From Thalassobaculum sp965228445 (GTDB taxonomy: Bacteria > Pseudomonadota > Alphaproteobacteria > Thalassobaculales > Thalassobaculaceae): a stretch of 64,000 nucleotides of DNA. Below the pieces are notes generated by a model. It had not been told where the DNA came from, ran no database searches, and saw only the letters and a program-made list of their open reading frames with translations. The stretch covers positions 4,926,997 to 4,990,996 of the forward strand of contig OZ245813.1 of NCBI GenBank assembly GCA_965228445.1, written 5' to 3'. The translations under genes and the position numbers were made by a program. Of this stretch, positions 17,427 to 23,916 are shown in pieces (the stretch's first letter is position 1; each line of letters opens with the position of its first letter).

Positions 17427-17460
17427 AAGAGGCGGCCTTGCGGGCCGCCTCTTTCGTTTT
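17427..17460 (+). terminator. Rho-independent terminator of the siderophore receptor gene
   Basis: A perfect 11-bp stem (AAGAGGCGGCC / GGCCGCCTCTT) with a 5-nt loop is followed by CGTTTT, 25 bp after the receptor stop codon. This is a textbook intrinsic terminator on the + strand. Confidence 0.9.
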
Positions 17461-17478
17461 GTCGATCTGAGTGGCCGG

Positions 17479-17588
17479 GCCCTTCGACACGGCCCAGCTG
17501 ATCGCCGGCCCTGCTCAGGGTGAGGTCGGAGAATGGTTGAACCTTTTGACCTCACCCTGAGCAGCCCCATAGGGGCGTGTCGAAGGGC
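17479..17588. repeat. Large imperfect inverted repeat between converging genes
   Basis: The outer arms GCCCTTCGACAC (17479-17490) and GTGTCGAAGGGC (17577-17588) and the inner arms TGCTCAGGGTGAGGTC (17512-17527) and GACCTCACCCTGAGCA (17548-17563) can fold into one long interrupted hairpin. The 'CCTTCGACA...CTCAGGGTGAGG' sequence type is common as a dispersed intergenic element in alphaproteobacteria. It lies between the receptor gene (+) and nrdB (-) and may serve as a bidirectional transcript end. Confidence 0.75.
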
Positions 17589-17597
17589 ATGACCTGT

Positions 17598-18686
17598 TTA
17601 CGCCCGTTTGCGGTCCTCGAACATCGACCACACGCCGTCGGCGCCGTCCCAGCTTCCCCGGCTGGCGGCCTTGGAGTACTCGGTCGCGCGCTGCTCGAAG
17701 AAGTTGGCGTGCTCGACCCCGTTCAGGATCTCCACCAGCCAGGGCAGGGGATGCGGCTTGAGCTGGCGGTAGCCGCCCTCGTCGACCTCGAAATTGCCGA
17801 ACACGGTGGGCAGCTTGAGCTGCGTGAGGCGCCAGTCGGCGATGTAGCGGACATAGGCCTTGATGTCGTCCGCCGTCATGCCCTCGATCTCGCCGAGTTC
17901 GAAGGCGAGATCCACGAAGCTCTCCTCCAGCCCGACCATGGTCTTGGCCACGTCGACGATGTCGTCGCGCACGGCGGGGGTCAGCGCGCCGGTCTCGCGG
18001 TTCCATTCGTGGAACAGCCGCACGATGCCCTCGCAGTGCAGGCTCTCGTCGCGCACCGACCAGCTCACGATCTGGCCCATGCCGTTCATCTTGTTGTGGC
18101 GCGGGAAGTTCAGCAGCATCGCGAAGCTGGCGAACAGCGCCATGCCTTCGGTGAAGGCGCCGAACATCGCCAGGGTGCGGGCCACGTCGCCGACCGTTCC
18201 GACCCCGAAGGTGTGCATGTAGTCGGCCTTGGAGCGCATCGCGTCGTAGTCGCGGAACGCCTCGAACTCCGCCTTAGGCATGCCCAGCGTGGTCAGCAGC
18301 AGGGCATAGGCGTCGATATGGACCGTCTCCATATTGGTGAAGGCGGCCATCATCATCTGGATCTCCAGGGGCTGGAAGATCGGGATGTAGCGCTTCAGGT
18401 AGTTGTCGCCAACCTCCACGTCCGACTGGGTGAAGAACCGGAAGATCTGGGTCAGCAGGGCGCGCTCGGCCTCGCTCACGCGAGGGGAAGCCCAGTCCTT
18501 GATGTCGGCGCCGAGCGGCACCTCTTCGCCCATCCAGTGGGTCTGCTGCTGGCGCTTCCAGAACTCGTAGGCCCAGCCGTAGCGGCTGACGTCGTAGGTG
18601 CCGGTGGAGTCCAGCAGGCCGACCCGGCCCGTGCCGATCAGCTCGCGCGGATCGAGATGGACCAGGGAGCCGGTGCTTACTGACAT
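17598..18686 (-). CDS. nrdB: Class I ribonucleotide reductase, beta (radical) subunit
   Basis: A 362-residue di-iron subunit that makes the tyrosyl radical needed for reduction of ribonucleotides to deoxyribonucleotides. Ligand segments are METVHIDAY (Glu120, His123 and, at the radical position, Tyr127), QSDVEVGDN and RDESLHCEG. Tyr rather than Phe at the radical site argues for a conventional tyrosyl-radical enzyme rather than the class Ic type. The ATG at 18686 overlaps the 3' end of nrdA by 10 bp, so the subunits are co-translated. Expression should follow the cobalamin riboswitch ahead of nrdA. Confidence 0.95.
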   Translation of the reverse strand: MSVSTGSLVHLDPRELIGTGRVGLLDSTGTYDVSRYGWAYEFWKRQQQTHWMGEEVPLGADIKDWASPRVSEAERALLTQIFRFFTQSDVEVGDNYLKRYIPIFQPLEIQMMMAAFTNMETVHIDAYALLLTTLGMPKAEFEAFRDYDAMRSKADYMHTFGVGTVGDVARTLAMFGAFTEGMALFASFAMLLNFPRHNKMNGMGQIVSWSVRDESLHCEGIVRLFHEWNRETGALTPAVRDDIVDVAKTMVGLEESFVDLAFELGEIEGMTADDIKAYVRYIADWRLTQLKLPTVFGNFEVDEGGYRQLKPHPLPWLVEILNGVEHANFFEQRATEYSKAASRGSWDGADGVWSMFEDRKRA

Positions 18687-20623
18687 GACAGGCACTCCTC
18701 GTAGTCGGTCGGCTCCACGGTGAAGGCCTGGCGTTCGACCTTCTCGAGCTGGCCGGCGAACCCGGCGCGGCTGACCGACTTGGAGCGGCAGTAGTACAGG
18801 CTCTTGATCCCGCGCTCCCACGCCGTCCAGTGCAGCATGTGCAGATCCCATTTGTGGATGTCGGCCGGCAGGAACAGGTTGAGCGACTGGCTCTGGCAGA
18901 TGAAGGGGGCCCGGTCGGCGGCGAAGTCGATCAGCCAGCGCGGGTCGATCTCGAAGGCGGTGCGGAACATCGACTTCTCGTCCTCGGTGAGGCAGTCGAG
19001 ATGCTGCACCGAGCCTTCCTGCTCCAGGATGCTCTCCCAGGTCTCCGGCGTGTCGGCGCCCTTGGCCGCCAGCAGCATCTTGAGGTGCGGGTTGCGCACG
19101 GTGAAGGCGCCGGACAGGGTCTTGTGGGTGTAGATGTTGGCGGGGATCGGCTCGATGCAGGCGCTGGTGCCGCCGCAGATGATGCTGATCGACGCCGTCG
19201 GCGCGATCGCCAGCTTGTGGCTGAACCGGCTCTGCATGCCGCGCTCGGCGGCGTCGGGGCAGGGGCCGCGCTCCTCGGCCAGCGCCACGGAGGCGGCATC
19301 GGCCTCGCGCCGGATCTTCCGGAAGATCCGCATGTTCCAGGACTTCGCCAGCGCGCTCTCGAACGGGATGCCCTGGGCCTGCAGGAAGGAGTGGAAGCCC
19401 ATGACGCCGAGCCCGACCGAGCGTTCGCGCATGGCGGAGTAGCGGGCGCGGGACATGCCGTCCGGGGCGGTCTCGATGAAGCTGGTCAGCACGTTGTCGA
19501 GCATCCGCAGCACGTCCTCAACGAACCCCGGCTCCTCGTTCCACTGCTCCCAGGTCTCGATGTTCAGCGAGGACAGGCAGCACACCGCGGTGCGCTCGTT
19601 GTCCAGATGATCGGCGCCGGTCGGCAGGGTGATCTCGCTGCACAGGTTGGAGGTGGAGACCTTCAGCCCCAGCTCACGCTGATGCTTGGGCAGGTTGTTG
19701 TTCACGCTGTCGATGTAGAGCAGGTACGGCTCGCCGGTCTGCAGCCGGGTCTCCAGGATGCGCTGCCAGAGCTGGCGGGCGTCGACCTGGCGCATGACCT
19801 CGCCGTTCTTCGGGCTCTTCAGGTCGAACATTGCGCCGTCGCGCACCGCCTCCATGAAGTCGTCGGTGACGTTGATGCCGTGGTGCAGATTCAGGCCCTT
19901 GCGGTTGAAGTCGCCGCTGGCCTTGCGGATCTCCAGGAACTCCTCGATCTCCGGATGGTGGATGTCGAGATAGACCGCCGCCGAACCGCGCCGCAGGGAG
20001 CCTTGGCTGATCGCCAGGGTCAGGCCGTCCATGACGTGGATGAACGGGATGATGCCCGAGGTCTCGCCGGTGCCTTTCACCTGCTCGCCGATCGAGCGGA
20101 CCTTGCCCCAGTAGGTGCCGATGCCGCCGCCGTTGGCGGCCAGCCAGACATTCTCGTTCCAGGTGTTCACGATGCCGTCGAGGGAATCCGGCACGGTGTT
20201 CAGGAAGCAGGAGATCGGCAGGCCGCGGGTGGTGCCGCCGTTCGACAGGATCGGGGTGGCCGGCATGAACCACAGCCGCGACATGGCGTCGTACAGCCGC
20301 TGCGCGTGGTCGATGTCGTCGGCATAGGCGCAGGACACCCGGGCGAACATCGCCTGGAAGTCCTCGCCCGGCATCAGGTAGCGGTCGCGCAGGGTCGCCT
20401 TGCCGAATTCGGTCAGCAGCGCGTCCCGGCTCCGGTCGAGCACCAGGTCGGCCGGCGTCGGCGCCTTGGCCAGGGGGCGCGGCAGGGGAGCAGTGGTTGT
20501 CGTGCGAGCCCGCTCGATCTGAACGGGAGCATCCGTGACGATCCGTGTTCTCGCCTGTGGCTGGGTCGGAGCTGTCGAGAAATTGCCGGTTTCGTCGAAG
20601 TCGTAGGCCAGCTGCGAAGACAT
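18677..20623 (-). CDS. nrdA: Class I ribonucleotide reductase, alpha (catalytic) subunit
   Basis: A 648-residue catalytic subunit. Recognised features are 'NGGTTRGLPISCFLN' (first active-site Cys), 'STSNLCSEITLPT' (the N-x-C-x-E catalytic motif), 'PTASISIICGG', the tyrosine pair in 'LYYCRS' for radical transfer, and a C-terminal redox pair ECLSCQ. There is no N-terminal ATP-cone; instead there is a roughly 65-residue Thr/Pro-rich extension, so allosteric activity control by dATP through a cone is not expected. The ATG at 20623 is preceded by GAGGGG, which is itself paired in a leader hairpin. The gene lies 100 bp downstream of a cobalamin riboswitch, which would repress this B12-independent enzyme when B12 is available. 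Confidence 0.95.
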   Translation of the reverse strand: MSSQLAYDFDETGNFSTAPTQPQARTRIVTDAPVQIERARTTTTAPLPRPLAKAPTPADLVLDRSRDALLTEFGKATLRDRYLMPGEDFQAMFARVSCAYADDIDHAQRLYDAMSRLWFMPATPILSNGGTTRGLPISCFLNTVPDSLDGIVNTWNENVWLAANGGGIGTYWGKVRSIGEQVKGTGETSGIIPFIHVMDGLTLAISQGSLRRGSAAVYLDIHHPEIEEFLEIRKASGDFNRKGLNLHHGINVTDDFMEAVRDGAMFDLKSPKNGEVMRQVDARQLWQRILETRLQTGEPYLLYIDSVNNNLPKHQRELGLKVSTSNLCSEITLPTGADHLDNERTAVCCLSSLNIETWEQWNEEPGFVEDVLRMLDNVLTSFIETAPDGMSRARYSAMRERSVGLGVMGFHSFLQAQGIPFESALAKSWNMRIFRKIRREADAASVALAEERGPCPDAAERGMQSRFSHKLAIAPTASISIICGGTSACIEPIPANIYTHKTLSGAFTVRNPHLKMLLAAKGADTPETWESILEQEGSVQHLDCLTEDEKSMFRTAFEIDPRWLIDFAADRAPFICQSQSLNLFLPADIHKWDLHMLHWTAWERGIKSLYYCRSKSVSRAGFAGQLEKVERQAFTVEPTDYEECLSCQ

Positions 20624-20628
20624 GGACA

Positions 20629-20649
20629 CCCCTCGGTTTTGTGGAGGGG
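20629..20649 (-). promoter_or_regulatory. Hairpin that sequesters the nrdA Shine-Dalgarno sequence
   Basis: In the nrdA leader (read on the - strand) CCCCTC pairs perfectly with GAGGGG, the ribosome-binding site, across a 9-nt loop (CACAAAACC). This is a plausible translational off-switch and the likely expression platform of the upstream cobalamin riboswitch. The pairing is visible in sequence; the regulatory role is inferred. Confidence 0.5.
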
Positions 20650-20721
20650 GCGACGGACGGGCCTGCGGGAATGGGCAACGGCCCAGCAAGCGCCTTCCGG
20701 ATCACCCCGCCCGGGACGGAT

Positions 20722-20878
20722 ATGCGCGCACGGCAGGTCTCCTGGCTCGCGGGTCCGAACGACTGTCTGGCCTTCCCAATGCCAGGAGGCATCAGTGACC
20801 GCTCTCGACAGCCGCTAGCCGCTTACAGTTGCGGGGGCAGCTCCGGCGTTTCACCGGAATTCCCTCTTAGCCCTAGAT
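20722..20878 (-). ncRNA. Cobalamin riboswitch in the nrdAB leader
   Basis: Read on the - strand, the conserved parts occur in the right order: GGGAATTCCGGTGAAA, CCGGAGCTGCCCCCGCAACT, TGTAAGCGG, a CACTG segment, GGGAAGGC, and the closing CGAGCCAGGAGACCTGCC. These are the hallmark boxes of the adenosylcobalamin-type riboswitch. It is located upstream of the B12-independent class I RNR genes. A cobalamin riboswitch controlling nrdAB is known from Streptomyces, where a second, B12-dependent class II enzyme (NrdJ) exists. That suggests this genome also has nrdJ elsewhere. Confidence 0.93.
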
Positions 20879-21035
20879 ATTGCTTATCCAGGGACCGTGA
20901 ACGCTGCATTTAGTGCTGATTTGCGCCGCGTCGTCAATCGTTTCCTCTGACTCATCGCATGTCGTCGGCGGGCCAACCGAGGTCGTCCATGGACGCACGG
21001 GGAGGCGGAAAGGGGGCGTAGCCTACCGATAATCG

Positions 21036-21222
21036 AGGTGCTGTCCGTCCGGCCGGGAGGAGCCGGCGGGTGGATAATTGGGAAGCCGGTGCGAGACCGG
21101 TACTGCCCCCGCAACGGTGATGGAGTGCAGCGCGCGGCAAAAAGCCACTGGGTCCCCCGGGAAGGCGTCGCGCGGGTCCGCAAGGGCCGCTCCAGAGTCC
21201 GGAAACCAGCCTCGGGACGGCC
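21036..21222 (+). ncRNA. Cobalamin riboswitch in the gbcAB leader
   Basis: On the + strand the core reads GGGAAGCCGGTGCGAGACCGG, TACTGCCCCCGCAACGGTGA, AAAGCCACTGGG, CCCGGGAAGGCG and GAGTCCGGAAACCAGCCT, which is the complete canonical order of cobalamin riboswitch motifs. It precedes gbcA by about 130 bp. Boundaries are approximate, set by the region where the flanking P1 helix (GTCCGTCC.../...GGGACGGCC) could close. It is divergent from the nrdAB riboswitch, about 160 bp away. Control of betaine demethylase genes by this riboswitch is not something I know as a standard regulon member. Confidence 0.92.
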
Positions 21223-21351
21223 AAGGGATCGCGGTGGGCGATCGGCGGGCTGCGCGTCGGTATGTCCGGGTTCCGGGCGGACGGCCGCCGACGCCGCTCT
21301 CCCTCCACCAGACCCGAACAGTGAAACGTGTCTTCGACGCGGGGTGATGTG

Positions 21352-22596
21352 ATGGATGCGCGGCTTCGGACTCAGGAACTTCTTCTTCGCCAGAAATCCG
21401 GTTTCAGCCTGGATCGGGAGTTGTACGTCTCGCCCGAGACCTACGCCCTGGATCTGGAACTGATCTACTATCGCGACTGGCTGTTCGTCGGCCATGACTG
21501 CGAACTGACCAAGCCCGGCAGCTACCTCACGGTGCAGGTCGGCGACTACCCGGTGATCGTGATCCGCAGCGCCGACGGCGAGATCCGCGCCTTCCACAAC
21601 GCCTGCCGCCACCGCGGTTCGCGCCTCTGCTCGGCGGAGAAGGGGACCGTCGCCAAGCTGGTCTGCCCCTATCACCAGTGGACCTACGAGCTGGACGGCC
21701 GCCTGCTCTTCGCCCGCGACATGGGACCGGGTTTCGACCCCGCCTCCTACGGCCTGAAGCCGGTGCATTGCCAGGGCGTGGCCGGCTACCTGTTCATCTG
21801 CGTCGCCGACCAGGCGCCCGACTTCGCCCCGGTTCGGGCGATGATCGAGCCCTACCTCGCGCCGCACCGGCTGCGCGACGCCAAGGTGGTGCACGAGACC
21901 ACCATCATCGAGAACGGCAACTGGAAGCTGGTCTGGGAGAACAACCGCGAGTGCTATCACTGCGCGGGCAGCCATCCCGAGCTCTGCCGCACCTTTCCCG
22001 ACACGCCGACCCATGCCGACAACGACGGCAGCGCCGGCGACCCGGCGATCATCGCCCTGTGGGACAAGTGCCGGGCGCTGGGCCTGCCGAGCGGCTTCGA
22101 CGTGGCCGACGACGCGCAGTACCGCATCACCCGACTGCCGCTGCTGCGCAACGCCGAGAGCTACACCCTGTCCGGCAAGCCCGCCGTGAAGCGGCCGCTG
22201 AGCGACGCGGTGCGCAGTTCGGGTCTCGGCGCGCTGCTGCTGTACCACTACCCGACCACCTGGAACCACGTGTTGGGCGACCACGCCATCTCGTTCCGGG
22301 TGCTGCCGATCGGCCCGATGCAGACAGCCGTCACCACCAAATGGATGGTGCACCGCGACGCGGTCGAAGGCGTCGACTACGACTTGGACGAACTCACCAA
22401 GGTCTGGCTCGCCACCAACGACCAGGACCGCAAGGTGGTGGAGGAGAACCAGATCGGCGTGAACTCTCCGGCCTATCAGCCGGGACCGTATTCGCCGAGC
22501 CAGGAGGCCGGGGTGATCCAGTTCGTCGACTGGTACACCGGCACCATGCGTCGCCGCCTCGGCGGCACCCCGGAGCGCCAGAGCGAGGTGGCGTGA
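21352..22596 (+). CDS. gbcA: Glycine betaine monooxygenase (demethylase), Rieske oxygenase subunit
   Basis: A 414-residue Rieske non-heme iron oxygenase that demethylates glycine betaine to dimethylglycine plus formaldehyde. The Rieske [2Fe-2S] ligands are C85-R-H87 and C105-PY-H108. The mononuclear iron region contains 'ENNRECYHCAGSHPEL'. Overall order and sequence (LFVGHDCEL, YPVIVIRSADGEIRAFHNACRHRGSR, 'QPGPYS', 'VDWYTGTM') closely match GbcA/GbmA. The ATG at 21352 has GGGGTGA upstream. It is followed by gbcB with 2 bp between stop and start. Control by the upstream cobalamin riboswitch is the unusual point. Confidence 0.9.
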   Translation: MDARLRTQELLLRQKSGFSLDRELYVSPETYALDLELIYYRDWLFVGHDCELTKPGSYLTVQVGDYPVIVIRSADGEIRAFHNACRHRGSRLCSAEKGTVAKLVCPYHQWTYELDGRLLFARDMGPGFDPASYGLKPVHCQGVAGYLFICVADQAPDFAPVRAMIEPYLAPHRLRDAKVVHETTIIENGNWKLVWENNRECYHCAGSHPELCRTFPDTPTHADNDGSAGDPAIIALWDKCRALGLPSGFDVADDAQYRITRLPLLRNAESYTLSGKPAVKRPLSDAVRSSGLGALLLYHYPTTWNHVLGDHAISFRVLPIGPMQTAVTTKWMVHRDAVEGVDYDLDELTKVWLATNDQDRKVVEENQIGVNSPAYQPGPYSPSQEAGVIQFVDWYTGTMRRRLGGTPERQSEVA

Positions 22597-22598
22597 GC

Positions 22599-23696
22599 AT
22601 GCGGTCGCTCGAAGCCCTGCCGCGCTTCCGCAACCTCGAAGATCTGGCCCCCTGGAACGCCCAGTCCCAGGTTCTGGAATGCGTGGCGGTTCTGCCGGAG
22701 ACGGCGACCGCCCGCACCTATTGCTTCCAGACGCCGGAGGAGAGCTGGTTCCGCTATCAGCCGGGCCAGTTCATCACCCTGGAGATCCCGCTGCCGTCGG
22801 GCACGGTGCACCGCACCTACACCCTGTCCTCCAGCCCGTCGCGGCCGATGCTGATCGCCATCACCGTGAAGCTGCAGGAGGACAGCATCGGAACCCGCTG
22901 GCTGTTCGACAACCTGCAGGTCGGCGGAAGGCTGAAGGCCTTCGGGCCGGCGGGGTTCTTCTCCTGCCACACCTGGCCGTCGGACAAGTACCTGTTCATC
23001 TCCGCCGGCTCGGGCATCACGCCGATGATGTCGATGACCCGCTGGTTCTTCGACCAGGGCCGGCACTGCGACATCGCCTTCGTGAACTGCGCGCGCCGGC
23101 CGTCGGAAATCATCTTCCGCGCCGAACTGGAGCGTATGGCCGCCCGCGTGCCGACCTTCAACCTCGCCTGGGTGGTCAGCGAGCCGGATCCGTACAGCGT
23201 GTGGACCGGCTATCGCGGCCGCCTGAACGGGCTGATGCTGGAGTTGATCGCGCCGGACTATTTCGAGCGCGAGATCTTCTGCTGCGGCCCGGCCGCCTTC
23301 ATGCAGGCGGTACGCGACGTGCTGAACGCCGCCGGCTTCGACATGGAGCGCTATCACGAGGAAAGCTTCCACGCTCCGGTGACCGATCCGGCCGCGGTGG
23401 ACGAGCCGGACGACGTCATCCCGGACGAAAGCAAGAAGGCGCGCATCCGCTTCCTGACCTCCGACCTGGAGGCGTCGTGCCACGAGACCGACACCATCCT
23501 CACCGTGGCGCGGGAGGCCGGATTGAACATCCCCAGCGGCTGTCAGTTCGGGGTCTGCGGCACCTGCAAGATCCACGTCGCCTCCGGCCAGACCCACATG
23601 GTCCATAACGGCGGCATCCGCGAGGACGAGATCGAGGACGGTTACGTACTGGCCTGCTGCACCCAGCCGATTGGGACGATCGAGGTCGAGGTCTGA
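22599..23696 (+). CDS. gbcB: Glycine betaine monooxygenase reductase subunit (FAD/NAD plus ferredoxin domain)
   Basis: A 365-residue electron-transfer partner of GbcA. It has an N-terminal FAD-binding barrel (RTYTLSSSPS near residue 71), an NAD-binding part (ISAGSGITPMMSM, 'FCCGPAAFMQAV') and a C-terminal plant-type [2Fe-2S] ferredoxin domain with C-x4-C-x2-C (GCQFGVCGTCK) and the final Cys pair ACC. It takes electrons from NADH to the Rieske centre. The ATG at 22599 is used in preference to a GTG at 22593, because GAGGTG sits 8 nt upstream of the ATG. It is co-transcribed with gbcA. Confidence 0.9.
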   Translation: MRSLEALPRFRNLEDLAPWNAQSQVLECVAVLPETATARTYCFQTPEESWFRYQPGQFITLEIPLPSGTVHRTYTLSSSPSRPMLIAITVKLQEDSIGTRWLFDNLQVGGRLKAFGPAGFFSCHTWPSDKYLFISAGSGITPMMSMTRWFFDQGRHCDIAFVNCARRPSEIIFRAELERMAARVPTFNLAWVVSEPDPYSVWTGYRGRLNGLMLELIAPDYFEREIFCCGPAAFMQAVRDVLNAAGFDMERYHEESFHAPVTDPAAVDEPDDVIPDESKKARIRFLTSDLEASCHETDTILTVAREAGLNIPSGCQFGVCGTCKIHVASGQTHMVHNGGIREDEIEDGYVLACCTQPIGTIEVEV

Positions 23697-23710
23697 CGGA
23701 ACCTTGTTCC

Positions 23711-23814
23711 TCCCACACTCCCCGGATTTATTCCGGGGACCACGCTTGAGCTCGCACGGCCTTCCGCCGGGCCACGCTGACCCGTGGGCCCCGGAATAAA
23801 TCCGGGGAGGGTGG
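23711..23814. repeat. Paired CCCCGGA palindromes in inverted orientation
   Basis: Two copies of a short palindrome, CTCCCCGGATTTATTCCGGGG (23718-23738, 21 bp) and its reverse form at 23789-23809, flank a 50-bp GC-rich spacer. The whole block, from TCCCAC to GTGGG, is one inverted repeat. It belongs with the similar palindromes at 26244-26400 and 34442-34533. It separates gbcB from the molybdoenzyme gene and may end or attenuate the gbcAB transcript. Confidence 0.8.
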
Positions 23815-23916
23815 GTAGAACGTCAGAGCTGCGCGCCGATGCCGCAGACATGACCCGGAACCGGCACCTCCCGCTGCGGTTTCCCCTGTGTCGTTTTCCG
23901 ACAAAAGGCGGAGACC

